Program-made: the position numbers and the translations under genes
NCBI RefSeq assembly: GCF_900104845.1
Contig: NZ_FNSR01000001.1
Span: 620,001-684,000, forward strand
Length of the DNA stretch: 64,000 bases
Source: Paraburkholderia caballeronis
GTDB taxonomy: Bacteria > Pseudomonadota > Gammaproteobacteria > Burkholderiales > Burkholderiaceae
Direction: 5' to 3'
Shown here: one piece after another, positions 28,290-36,705 of the stretch
How positions within the stretch are numbered: the first letter of the stretch is position 1
How the letters are laid out: each line of letters opens with the position of its first letter
The notes under the pieces: model-generated
The model's input: the letters and a program-made list of their open reading frames with translations, nothing else
What the model was told of the DNA's origin: nothing
Database searches by the model: none

Positions 28290-29756
28290 ATGGGTAAGGC
28301 AACCGGTTTTCTGGAGTTCGAACGCCGCCACGAGGCGTACGAAGCTCCGCTCACGCGGGTCAAGCACTACAAGGAGTTCGTCGCGGCGCTGTCCGACGAC
28401 GACGCGAAGATCCAGGGCGCACGTTGCATGGACTGCGGCATTCCGTTCTGCAACAACGGCTGCCCGGTGAACAACATCATTCCGGACTTCAACGACCTGG
28501 TGTTCCGCCAGGACTGGAAGAGCGCGATCGAGGTGCTGCACTCGACGAACAACTTCCCCGAGTTCACGGGCCGCATCTGCCCGGCGCCGTGCGAAGCGGC
28601 GTGCACGCTCGGCATCAACAACGATCCGGTCGGCATCAAGTCGATCGAGCACGCGATCATCGACAAGGCGTGGGCCGAAGGCTGGGTCGCGCCGCAGCCG
28701 CCGACGCACAAGACCGGCAAGAAGGTCGCGGTGGTCGGCTCGGGTCCCGCGGGCCTCGCCACCGCGCAGCAACTGGCGCGCGCCGGCCACGACGTGACGG
28801 TGTTCGAGAAGAACGACCGCATCGGCGGTCTGCTGCGTTACGGCATCCCCGACTTCAAGCTCGAAAAGTGGCTGATCGACCGCCGGATGCGCCAGATGGA
28901 AGCCGAAGGCGTGACGTTCCGCACGAGCGTGTTCGTCGGCAAGGGCGAGCTGCCCGCGTACATCGGCAACACGGCGAAGGAAACGATCTCGCCGGACGAA
29001 CTGAAGGAACAGTTCGACGCGGTCGTGATCGCGGGCGGTTCCGAAACGCCGCGCGACCTGCCGGTGCCGGGCCGCGAACTCGCGGGCATCCATTTCGCGA
29101 TGGAGTTCCTGCCGCAGCAGAACAAGGTGAACGCGGGCGACAAGGTCGCGGACCAACTGCTCGCCAAGGCCAAGCATGTGATCGTCATCGGCGGCGGCGA
29201 TACCGGCTCCGACTGCGTCGGCACGTCGAACCGTCACGGCGCGAAGAGCGTCACGCAGTTCGAACTGCTGCCGCAGCCGCCGGAAGTGGAGAACAAGCCG
29301 CTCGTATGGCCGTACTGGCCGGTCAAGCTGCGCACGTCGTCGTCGCACGACGAAGGCTGCGAGCGCGACTGGGCGGTCGCGACGAAGCGCCTCGAAGGCA
29401 AGAACGGCAAGGTCGAGAAGCTGATCGCCGCGCGCGTCGAGTGGAAGGACGGCAAGATGGTCGAGGTGCCGGGCTCCGAGTTCGAGATGAAGGCCGACCT
29501 CGTGCTGCTCGCGATGGGCTTCACGCAGCCGGTGTCGCCGGTGCTCGAAGCGTTCGGCGTCGACAAGGACGCGCGCGGCAACGTGCGCGCATCGACCGAC
29601 GGCGACAAGGCGTATTACACGTCGGTCGACAAGGTGTTCACCGCTGGCGACATGCGCCGCGGGCAGTCGCTCGTCGTTTGGGCGATCCGCGAAGGCCGCC
29701 AGTGTGCGCGTTCCGTCGATGCGTACCTGATGGGCAGCTCGGAGTTGCCGCGCTGA
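28290..29756 (+). CDS. gltD: Glutamate synthase (NADPH) small subunit
   Basis: Beta subunit that takes electrons from NADPH through FAD and 4Fe-4S clusters to GltB. The N-terminal cluster cysteines are in [17 protein letters not shown] and [12 protein letters not shown]. The FAD Rossmann motif [12 protein letters not shown] and the NADPH motif [21 protein letters not shown] follow. It is full length at 488 residues and ends before an intrinsic terminator, closing the gltBD operon. Confidence 0.97.
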   Translation: MGKATGFLEFERRHEAYEAPLTRVKHYKEFVAALSDDDAKIQGARCMDCGIPFCNNGCPVNNIIPDFNDLVFRQDWKSAIEVLHSTNNFPEFTGRICPAPCEAACTLGINNDPVGIKSIEHAIIDKAWAEGWVAPQPPTHKTGKKVAVVGSGPAGLATAQQLARAGHDVTVFEKNDRIGGLLRYGIPDFKLEKWLIDRRMRQMEAEGVTFRTSVFVGKGELPAYIGNTAKETISPDELKEQFDAVVIAGGSETPRDLPVPGRELAGIHFAMEFLPQQNKVNAGDKVADQLLAKAKHVIVIGGGDTGSDCVGTSNRHGAKSVTQFELLPQPPEVENKPLVWPYWPVKLRTSSSHDEGCERDWAVATKRLEGKNGKVEKLIAARVEWKDGKMVEVPGSEFEMKADLVLLAMGFTQPVSPVLEAFGVDKDARGNVRASTDGDKAYYTSVDKVFTAGDMRRGQSLVVWAIREGRQCARSVDAYLMGSSELPR

Positions 29757-29868
29757 TGGGGGACCGGAGCAGGTGCTTCAGCGCCTGCGCTGGTCCCATA
29801 GCCCCAACCTCTGCCTGACACGTTTAGAGCGGAGACAGGCAGGAGACGATCGAGCAGTACCGCCGGAA

Positions 29869-29900
29869 GCCGGGCGCCCGTAAGGGCGACCCGGCTTTTT
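29869..29900 (+). terminator. Intrinsic terminator after gltD
   Basis: Stem GCCGGGCGCCC paired with GGGCGACCCGGC (one bulged base), loop GTAA, then five T. It ends gltBD about 115 bases after the stop. Confidence 0.8.
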
Positions 29901-29920
29901 CACGTGCGAGGCGCGCTAAC

Positions 29921-30511
29921 ATGGCGGCTCGTGCCGATATCCGATGGGCTCCGGTCATGCGCAATCCGCCGCGATCCGATGCGTGGCAACGCTGTTTCGT
30001 CGCGCTCGCGCCCGACGACGCGTCGCGCGATGCGCTAACGTCGTCCGCGCTGACGCTGCCCGATCCGGCGCGGCGCGTGCCGTATGCGCAGCTTCATCTG
30101 ACGGTCGCGTTCATCGGCGCATTGCCGTTCGAACAGGGCGACAGGTTGGCGAGCAGGTTGCGCGGGCGCGCGTTGCCGATCCCGCCCGCGCCGGTCGAGC
30201 GCATCGAATGCTGGCCCGCTGGCGCGCATCCGAGGTTGATGGTGGCGGTGCTCGCGCTGTCCGATGCGTTCGTCGCGCTCGACTGGCACGTGCGTTCGTC
30301 GATGATCGAAACCGGCCTGCCGGTCGATGCGCGCGCGTTTCGTCCGCACATCACGCTCGCGCGGTTCGCGCGCGACGCATCGGCGGTCGCGCCGTTGTGC
30401 GATTTCGCCGCGCTGCCGCCGATGCGCTTCACGTCGCTCGTGCTCTATTCGAGCACGCTCGCGAAGCAGGGCGCGCGTTATGAGGCGCTGGCGAGCGTGC
30501 CGCTCGATTGA
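29921..30511 (+). CDS. thpR: RNA 2',3'-cyclic phosphodiesterase (2H family)
   Basis: Two-histidine phosphoesterase of the LigT/ThpR family, acting on 2',3'-cyclic phosphate RNA ends in the cytoplasm. The two HxTx motifs are HLTVAFIG and HITLARFA, with the expected separation; RCFVALAPDD begins the fold. A length of 196 residues is normal. The start is uncertain: the first ATG has GAGG nine bases upstream, and an ATG 12 codons later is also possible. It stands alone, convergent with dadA. Confidence 0.87.
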   Translation: MAARADIRWAPVMRNPPRSDAWQRCFVALAPDDASRDALTSSALTLPDPARRVPYAQLHLTVAFIGALPFEQGDRLASRLRGRALPIPPAPVERIECWPAGAHPRLMVAVLALSDAFVALDWHVRSSMIETGLPVDARAFRPHITLARFARDASAVAPLCDFAALPPMRFTSLVLYSSTLAKQGARYEALASVPLD

Positions 30512-30585
30512 ATCGGGAACTGCGCTGCCGATGAGCGACGTGTGCGTGATGTCGCCGTTTGCGCGCTTGCGCCTGGATGCCCGGA

Positions 30586-31932
30586 TCAGCGCCGATAACG
30601 CGCAAGCGTGAGCCCGTCGAGGTCGATGTCCGGCGTGCGCTGCGTGACGAGATCGGCGACCACGCGCCCCGATCCCATCGACATCGCCCAGCCGGTCGAG
30701 CCGTGACCGACGTTCAGCCACAGACCGTCGACGCCCGACGGCCCGAGCAGCGGCGGCCCGTCCGGCACCATCGGCCTGCGGCCGACCCAGAACTGCGCGG
30801 ACGACGGCGTCGCCGCGTGCGGGAACCAGTCGTCGAGCACCTTCATCAGCGTCTGCAACGCCTGCTCGCGCAGCGTCGCGTGCCGGTTGCCGAGTTCCGC
30901 GGTGCCGGCGACGCGCAGGTGCGTGTCGAAGCGCGTGATCGCGGTCTTCAGCGATTCGTCCATCAGCGCGGCGCGCGGCGCCTTCTGGTCGTCGACGACC
31001 GGCAGCGTCGCCGAATACCCCTTCACCGGATAAAGCGGCACGCGCACGCCGAACGGCGCGACCAGCGCCGCGCTTTCGACGCCGAGCGCGACGACCACCG
31101 CGTCGGCGGCGAGCGTGCGCGGCGATGGATCGCGTGACGGCGGCGCCGGGGCCCGAGGCCCGGTCGCGTCCGACGCCTGTTTCGGCTCGCGCCGTCCGCG
31201 CCGCTCCGGCAGCGCGCGGATGCGCACGCCGCGCACGCGGCCCTGCTCGACGTCGAGGCCGGCGACGTCCGTGTCGAACAGGAACTGCACGCCGTTCGCT
31301 TCGCACACCGAGCGCAGTTCGCGCGTGAAGCGCGCGCAGTCGCCCGCTTCGTCGTCCGGCAGATAGACGCCCGCGACCGGCTTCACGCGCGACCATTGCA
31401 GGCCCGGCTCGATCCGCGCGCATTCGTCGGCGTCCATTTCGCGATAGACGACGCCCGCGTCGCGCAGCACCGCGAGCGCCGGCTGCGCCAGTTCGACGTC
31501 GTAGCCGCTGCGGAACAGTTGCAGGTAACCCTGGCTGCGGCCGTAGTCGAATGCATGGGCGGCAAGGAACGCGTGCAGGCATTCGCGGCTGTAGTGCGCG
31601 ATGCGCTGCATCCGCTGCTTGTTCACGCGGAAGCGCGCGAGGTCGCATTCGCGCAGCCAGCGCGCGATCCAGCGCCATTGCGCGGGGTCGAGCGTCGGCC
31701 GGAAGATCAGCGGCGACGCGGGTTTCAGCAGGTATTTGACTAGCTTGAGCGGCATGCCCGGCGCGGCCCACGGCGTCACGTAGCCGGGTGCGATCACGCC
31801 CGCGTTGCCGAAGCTCGTGCCGAGCGCGACGCCGGGTTCGCGCTCGATCACGGTGACGTCGCAGCCGCGCTCGCTCAGGTAATACGCGGTGGCCACGCCG
31901 ATCACGCCGGCGCCGAGGACGATCGTTTTCAT
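30586..31932 (-). CDS. dadA: D-amino acid dehydrogenase (DadA-like FAD oxidoreductase)
   Basis: FAD enzyme of the DAO fold that oxidatively deaminates D-amino acids into the respiratory chain. The dinucleotide motif GAGVIGVATAYYLSERG is at residues 7-23, the GTSFGNAGVIAPGYVTPWAAPG block follows, and the C-terminal GLWLNVGHGSTGWAMSMGSGR closes the FAD site. At 448 residues it is slightly longer than typical DadA (about 430). The extra length fits a Pro/Arg-rich insert near residues 240-270 (ERRGRREPKQASDATG). It lies 46 bases downstream of an MFS transporter gene, so import and oxidation may be linked. The substrate is not determined. Confidence 0.85.
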   Translation of the reverse strand: MKTIVLGAGVIGVATAYYLSERGCDVTVIEREPGVALGTSFGNAGVIAPGYVTPWAAPGMPLKLVKYLLKPASPLIFRPTLDPAQWRWIARWLRECDLARFRVNKQRMQRIAHYSRECLHAFLAAHAFDYGRSQGYLQLFRSGYDVELAQPALAVLRDAGVVYREMDADECARIEPGLQWSRVKPVAGVYLPDDEAGDCARFTRELRSVCEANGVQFLFDTDVAGLDVEQGRVRGVRIRALPERRGRREPKQASDATGPRAPAPPSRDPSPRTLAADAVVVALGVESAALVAPFGVRVPLYPVKGYSATLPVVDDQKAPRAALMDESLKTAITRFDTHLRVAGTAELGNRHATLREQALQTLMKVLDDWFPHAATPSSAQFWVGRRPMVPDGPPLLGPSGVDGLWLNVGHGSTGWAMSMGSGRVVADLVTQRTPDIDLDGLTLARYRR

Positions 31933-31978
31933 GCCGCTCGCATTGGGGAGAACGGACGGTATTGCAGCATGTAATCGG

Positions 31979-33241
31979 TCATCGTGCAGCGGGCCCCGCA
32001 GTCAGCGGCTTGCCCTTCGTTTCCGGCAGGCACAGCGCGGCGACGATCACCAGCAGATAACCCGCGCCGGCGACCGCGCCGATCGCTTTCACGAGCGTCA
32101 TCGACTGCGCGAGCGTGCCGACGAGGATCGGGAAAAACGATCCGAGCCCGCGCCCGAGGTTGTAGCAGAACCCCTGGCCGGAGCCGCGGATCGCGCTCGG
32201 ATACAGTTCGGACAGGTACGCGCCGATGCCCGCGAAGATGCCCTGCACGACGATGCCGAGCGGGAAGCCGAGCAGCAGCATCGCGTTGTCGGTGACGGGC
32301 AGCATCGTGTACGCCATCCCGAGCACGAACGAGCCGACCGCGAACAGCACGAACGACGCGCGCCGGCCGATCCGGTCGCTCAGGATCGCGCCGACGATGT
32401 AGCCCGCGAACGAGCCGACGATCAGCACGATCAGGTAGCCGCTCGTGTTGAACACCGACAGGTGGCGGACCGTCTTCAGATAGGTCGGCAGCCACGTGGT
32501 GATCGCGTAATAGCCGCCGAGCATCCCGGTGCACAGCGCGCTGCCGAGCAGCGTCGTTTTCAGGTGGTCGCGGTCGAAGATCCGCAGGAACTGCGCGCGA
32601 GTGGCCGCGTCGTCGCGCTGCGCGCGGCGGGTCGCGACGAACACGTCCGGGTCGCTGACGTTGCGGCGCACGTACAGGATCCACAGCGCGGGCACGATGC
32701 CGATCCAGAAGCACGCGCGCCACGCCCATTCGTCCGGCAGCAGGGCGAAGAACGCCCAGTACAGCAGCGCGGCGGCGGCCCAGCCGAACGACCAGCTGCT
32801 TTGCACGGTGCCGACCGCCTTCGCGCGATGCTGCGGCGAGCGGATCGTCTCGGCCATCATGATCGTGACGACCGACCATTCGCCGCCGAAGCCGATGCCT
32901 TGCAGCGTGCGCGTCGCGAGCAACTGCCAGAACGACTGCGTGAAACCGGACAGGAACGTGAACACCGCGAACGTCGCGATCGTCCATTGCAGCACGCGCA
33001 CGCGGCCGAGGCGGTCCGCGAGGATGCCGGCGAGCCAGCCGCCGATCGCGGACGAGATCAGCGAACTCGTCGCGATCATCCCGGCCTCGTTCTTCGACAT
33101 TCCCCATGCGGCGATCAGCGTCGGAATCAGGAACGAATAGATCATGAAGTCGAACGCGTCGACCGCATAACCGCCGAAACCCGCATACAGCGTGCGGCGC
33201 TCGCGCGGCGTCAGCTCGGTGAACCACTGGAACGATCGCAT
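31979..33241 (-). CDS. MFS transporter of the metabolite:H+ symporter type
   Basis: A 420-residue protein with about 12 hydrophobic segments. The MFS signature GWLAGILADRLGRVRVLQW follows helix 2 and its repeat ILSDRIGRRASFVLFAVG occurs in the second half. The N-terminal FGGYAVDAFDFMIYSFLIPTL (aspartates in helix 1) and RTLQGIGFGGEWSVVTIMMAE are typical of carriers for sialic acid, aromatic acids or dicarboxylates. The substrate cannot be read from sequence. Its position as first gene before dadA suggests an amino-acid-like substrate, which is inference. Confidence 0.85.
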   Translation of the reverse strand: MRSFQWFTELTPRERRTLYAGFGGYAVDAFDFMIYSFLIPTLIAAWGMSKNEAGMIATSSLISSAIGGWLAGILADRLGRVRVLQWTIATFAVFTFLSGFTQSFWQLLATRTLQGIGFGGEWSVVTIMMAETIRSPQHRAKAVGTVQSSWSFGWAAAALLYWAFFALLPDEWAWRACFWIGIVPALWILYVRRNVSDPDVFVATRRAQRDDAATRAQFLRIFDRDHLKTTLLGSALCTGMLGGYYAITTWLPTYLKTVRHLSVFNTSGYLIVLIVGSFAGYIVGAILSDRIGRRASFVLFAVGSFVLGMAYTMLPVTDNAMLLLGFPLGIVVQGIFAGIGAYLSELYPSAIRGSGQGFCYNLGRGLGSFFPILVGTLAQSMTLVKAIGAVAGAGYLLVIVAALCLPETKGKPLTAGPAAR

Positions 33242-33363
33242 CGCGTGTCCATCCCCTTTGTTCGTTGTATGACGGGTGTGACTGGCGCGCGTGGTCGGCG
33301 GTCCTGCGTGGGGCGCGAGTCGCGGTATTTTACGGTGCGATCTCGCGCGCGGGCCAACGTGGC

Positions 33364-33395
33364 AAAAATGCGGCGGGTTTGCCGCGACGGCAAAC
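33364..33395 (-). terminator. Possible terminator between the SDR gene and the MFS gene
   Basis: On the minus strand GTTTGCCG/CGGCAAAC forms an 8-bp stem with a three-base loop, followed eight bases later by five T. It lies 25 bases after the SDR stop and would separate the ABC-SDR pair from MFS-dadA. The delayed T tract makes it weaker than the others in this window. Confidence 0.45.
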
Positions 33396-33419
33396 GATGA
33401 AGGAGCGGAGTGGGGCGGG

Positions 33420-34193
33420 TCAGCCGAGCGTCAGGCCGCCGTCGACGTGGATCACCTGGCCGGTGATATGACGCGCGGCGTCGGACAGCAGGAATGCAAT
33501 CAGTTCGGCGATGTCGTCGGGCTCGGCGACGCGGCCGAGCGGCGTCGCGTCCGCGGCGCGCGCCCATGCGGGCGCGTTGTCGGCGCTCGGTCCGCGCTCC
33601 TTGCGCGTGTAGCCGGGCGCGACGCAGTTCACCGTGATGCCGTGCGGCGCGAACTCGGCGGCCGCCGTTTTCGCGAGCGATTCGAGCGCGGCTTTCGCGG
33701 CGGCGGTGGCCGCGAACGGCGCGTCCGCGCGATAGCGATGCGCGACGAACGAACTCAGCGCGACGATCCGCCCGCGCGTCGAGCGGCGCAGCGGTTCCGC
33801 CGCGCGCCGCACGAGCGCCGCGAACGACGCGGGCATCGACGCGAACGCGCCGACGAGCATGGCGGGGTCGAGCGACGACAGCGTCTGGCGTTGCGCGTGT
33901 CCCGCGTTCGCGACCAGTTGATCGAGCGTGCCGAATAACGCGAGCGTGGCTTCGACGATGCGCGCGGCCGCGTCCGGTTCGGCAAGGTCCGCATAGACCG
34001 TCGCGCAATGCGCCGCGCCGCGTTGCGCGCAGGCGTCGGCGACGCGCGCGAGGCGTTCGCGCGAGTCTTCATCGGCGCCGCGCGCGTGCAGCATCAACGC
34101 GGTGTCGGGCGCCGCGAGCCGGCGCGCGAGCGCGGCGCCGATTCCCGACCCGGCGCCGGTGATCAGGACGACGCGCGGCGTCGGCGCGCTCAT
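33420..34193 (-). CDS. Short-chain dehydrogenase/reductase
   Basis: A 257-residue NAD(P)-dependent oxidoreductase. The cofactor motif TGAGSGIG is at about residues 12-19, NAG at 93-95 (VANAGHAQ), and the catalytic Tyr-Lys pair appears to be displaced: where YxxxK is expected the sequence reads APFAATAAAKAALESLAK, with lysine present but phenylalanine-alanine in place of tyrosine. The C-terminal HITGQVIHVDGGLTLG is canonical. The missing tyrosine suggests altered chemistry or an inactive enzyme. It overlaps the upstream ABC gene by four bases (ATGA), so the two are translated together. Confidence 0.85.
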   Translation of the reverse strand: MSAPTPRVVLITGAGSGIGAALARRLAAPDTALMLHARGADEDSRERLARVADACAQRGAAHCATVYADLAEPDAAARIVEATLALFGTLDQLVANAGHAQRQTLSSLDPAMLVGAFASMPASFAALVRRAAEPLRRSTRGRIVALSSFVAHRYRADAPFAATAAAKAALESLAKTAAAEFAPHGITVNCVAPGYTRKERGPSADNAPAWARAADATPLGRVAEPDDIAELIAFLLSDAARHITGQVIHVDGGLTLG

Positions 34194-35941
34194 GCGGCGA
34201 CCCGGACCTCGGGCGTGCGCTCGACGTCGAGCGTCTCTTCGTGGAACGGCGCGAGCGATTCGCGATGCGCGACGCTGACGATCGCCGCCTTCGGCAGCCG
34301 TTCGTTGAAGAGCCGGTAGAGGCGCGCTTCGTTGTCCGGATCGAGCGCGCTCGTCGCTTCGTCGAGGAACAGGAAGTCGGGCTTGTGCAGCAGCACGCGC
34401 GCGCCGGCGAGCCGCTGCTGTTCGCCCGGCGACAGGATGCGGGTCCAGTGGCCGGAATCGGCGAGACGGTTCGCGTATTCTTCGAGCCGGCACGCGCGCA
34501 GCGCGTCGCGGCATTCGTCGTCGCTGTACGCGTCCTGCGGCGACGGATAGGTGAGCGCCGCCTTCAGCGTGCCGATCGGCAGATAGCTCTGCTGCGGGAT
34601 GAACATCATCCGCGCATCGACCGGCGCGTCGATCGAGCCTTCGCCGAACGGCCACAGGCCGGCGAGCGCGCGCATCAGCGTGCTCTTGCCGGAACCGGAC
34701 GGGCCGCGCACGAGCCAGCGCGAGCCGGGTTCGATCGCGATGTCGCGCACGTCGGACAGCGGCGCGCCGTTCGGCAGCGCGAGCTTCAGGTGATGCGTCG
34801 TCAGGCGGTTCGCATCGACGAAGTGCAGGTTGATGCCGCCGTGCTCGGTCGCGGGCGACACCGTTTCCTTCAGACGCGGCGCCTTCACGACGCGGCGGAA
34901 TTCGCGCAGCCGGTTCACCGTGGCGCGCCATTCGACCAGCGTCGAATAACTGTTGATGAACCACGAGAACGAGTCGCTGACCGTGCCGAACGCCTGCGAG
35001 ATCTGCATCAGCACGCCGAAGCTGAACGCGCCCGCGAAATAGCGCGGCGCGGCGACGACGAGCGGGAAGATGATCGCGATCTGCCCGTAGAAGCTCAGCA
35101 CGAATGTCAGGCGCTTCGTGTACTTCATCACGCGCCACCAGTTGTCGCGGATGTGCGCGAACAGCCCCTGCGCGTTCGAGCGTTCGGTATCCATGCCGTC
35201 GTAGAACGCGATCTGCTCGGCGTTCTCGCGCAGCCGGATCAGGCCGAAACGGAAGTCCGCCTCGACGCGCTGCTGCTGGTAGTTGATCGACACGAGCGGA
35301 TGGCCGACCTTCTGGATGATGATCGAGCCGAACACGGCGTAGAGCGCCGCGGCCCACACCATGTAGCCCGGAATCGCGAGGGGCTGGCTGCCGAGCGTGA
35401 TCGTCAGCGCGCCAGCGAGCGTCCACAGGATCGTGATGAACGACACCAGCGTGACGACCGTCGACAACAGATCGAGCGTCAGCGACAGCGTCGTGGTCGC
35501 GAACGACTGCAGGTCGTCGCTGATCCGCTGGTCGGGGTTGTCCGCGAGGCGGTCGCGCTCGATCCGGTAGAACGCGCCCTTGCCGAGCCAGTCGGACAGG
35601 AAGCGGGTCGTCAGCCACTGACGCCAGCGGAAGCCGAGCATCTGCCGCAGATAACGCCCGTACACCGCGAGGATGATGAAGCCGAACGCGAGCCCGCTGA
35701 AGATCATCAGCAGATGGGGGAACTGCTTTACGTTTTTCGTTTGCAGCGCGTTGTAGAAGTCGGCGCTCCACGAGTTCAGGCGTACGTTGATCCACACGAC
35801 GAGCAGGTTCATCACGATGATCGCGATCAGCAGCCCCCATGCGATCAGGCGTTCCTCGGAGACCCAGTACGGCTTGATCAGGCTCCAGGCCGAGATCTGT
35901 TGGTCCTGCTCGGGCGTGGGACGGGAAGAGAGGTTGGTCAT
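34190..35941 (-). CDS. SbmA/BacA-like ABC transporter, fused permease and ATPase
   Basis: A 583-residue half-transporter: an N-terminal ABC_membrane_2 type domain with six helices, including WGLLIAIIVMNLLVVWINVRLN, then ERDRLADNPDQRISDD (the EAA-like signature of this family). A C-terminal ATPase follows with Walker A GPSGSGKST, signature LSPGEQQRLAGAR (the LSPGEQQ variant of the group) and Walker B FLFLDEATSALD. Relatives (YddA, SbmA, BacA, ABCD proteins) move peptides, modified peptides or acyl-CoAs. AGGA lies upstream of the start. It is coupled to the SDR gene downstream; the cargo is unknown. Confidence 0.88.
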   Translation of the reverse strand: MTNLSSRPTPEQDQQISAWSLIKPYWVSEERLIAWGLLIAIIVMNLLVVWINVRLNSWSADFYNALQTKNVKQFPHLLMIFSGLAFGFIILAVYGRYLRQMLGFRWRQWLTTRFLSDWLGKGAFYRIERDRLADNPDQRISDDLQSFATTTLSLTLDLLSTVVTLVSFITILWTLAGALTITLGSQPLAIPGYMVWAAALYAVFGSIIIQKVGHPLVSINYQQQRVEADFRFGLIRLRENAEQIAFYDGMDTERSNAQGLFAHIRDNWWRVMKYTKRLTFVLSFYGQIAIIFPLVVAAPRYFAGAFSFGVLMQISQAFGTVSDSFSWFINSYSTLVEWRATVNRLREFRRVVKAPRLKETVSPATEHGGINLHFVDANRLTTHHLKLALPNGAPLSDVRDIAIEPGSRWLVRGPSGSGKSTLMRALAGLWPFGEGSIDAPVDARMMFIPQQSYLPIGTLKAALTYPSPQDAYSDDECRDALRACRLEEYANRLADSGHWTRILSPGEQQRLAGARVLLHKPDFLFLDEATSALDPDNEARLYRLFNERLPKAAIVSVAHRESLAPFHEETLDVERTPEVRVAA

Positions 35942-36325
35942 GAGCGTCCTGATAGGTGCACGTGCGGCCGGCGGCCTGGCGGGGGCGCGGCGCCTGCCCG
36001 AACGGTGCGCGGGGCGGCGCGGCGACCGCCGGATTCTGGCCGTGACCGCTTAAACGAAGCTTAATGGCGCGGCCTGCCGTCGCGCGGCGGAGCGGATCGA
36101 GCCCGTGCGCGGCGGCGGCTTTCGCGCGGCTTGCCGGCGCCGACCTGTCGCTGACGCTGGCCGGATGCCGGCAAACCGCGTGGCGGCGCCCTGCGGGGCA
36201 TTGTGCCAGAGCCGGCGCCGACCGCGACATTCCGTTCGGCCGATCGCGCGCGGCAGCGCCCCGGACGATGCGGCGGCGCGGTTTGCGGCGGCGTTGTCTT
36301 TTGTGGTCTAATGGCCGCTGACGAA
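35942..36325. promoter_or_regulatory. Divergent spacer between the ABC transporter and the thiamine operon, with a likely thi promoter
   Basis: No gene was recognised in these 384 bases. TTGCGG (36283-36288) and TCTAAT (36307-36312), 18 bases apart, are the best promoter for the riboswitch leader and would start transcription just before the aptamer. The ABC gene reading left must also have its promoter here; an AT-richer patch with GCTTAAACGAAGCTTAA at about 36048-36064 is a candidate location only. Confidence 0.4.
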
Positions 36326-36417
36326 ACAGGGGTGCTTCGCGGGTATGCCGGGCGTACCGCGGCGAGGCTGAGAGAGACCCTTCGCACCCGATCCGGGTAA
36401 TACCGGCGCGGGAAGTT
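36326..36417 (+). ncRNA. TPP riboswitch (THI element)
   Basis: The aptamer begins at GGGGTGCTTCGCGGG. It contains the conserved GCTGAGAGAGACCCTTCG and closes with CACCCGATCCGGGTAATAC and CGCGGGAAG, the full thi-box consensus for binding thiamine pyrophosphate. It lies upstream of thiO-thiS-thiG-thiE, so thiamine should repress this operon. About 165 bases separate it from the first ORF; a CCGGC/GCCGG hairpin at 36520-36536 and a GTACG/CGTAC hairpin directly before a Shine-Dalgarno (36549-36570) are candidate expression-platform pieces. Confidence 0.95.
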
Positions 36418-36582
36418 TCCGGAAAGTCTTGCTGGGCGCATTGGTTTATGACGGCGTCCAGATTCCCGCCGGGCAGCGTGCGCGGCCATTGCTTCATGCA
36501 TTGCTGCACGCCTGCGCGGCCGGCCTTGCCAGCCGGTTTCGTCCTTGGGTACGTGTGCTTCTTACCGTACGGAAAGGATACG

Positions 36583-36705
36583 ATGACCGCTTATTCCGCT
36601 TCTTCAGTCGATTTTCCCATTCCTGCGCTGACCGCCGGCGTGTTCGTGCGTCTGTCCGCGTGTCCGGCCGCTTGCCTGCTCGCGCAGGCCGGAGTCCGAT
36701 CATGA
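36583..36705 (+). CDS. Possible 40-residue leader peptide coupled to thiO
   Basis: A short ORF begins MTAYSASSVDF and ends LLAQAGVRS. It has a good Shine-Dalgarno (GGAAAGGA at 36571-36578, four bases before the ATG) and its TGA overlaps the thiO ATG in the sequence ATGA. No homologue is recognised. It lies between the TPP aptamer and the first enzyme gene, so it could serve as the translated entry point through which the riboswitch controls thiO by coupling. Alternatively it could be a chance frame; the ribosome-binding site and exact overlap are the only evidence. Confidence 0.5.
   Translation: MTAYSASSVDFPIPALTAGVFVRLSACPAACLLAQAGVRS

Noticed and set aside
36064..36321. Open frames in the spacer before the thiamine riboswitch
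   Set aside because: Arg/Ala-rich composition, no ribosome site, no family match; they end at the riboswitch promoter.
34194..36509. Upstream extension of the SDR frame to over 1000 codons
   Set aside because: The part beyond 34193 is the antisense-frame shadow of the ABC gene and its spacer; the SDR has a proper start at 34193 overlapping the ABC stop.
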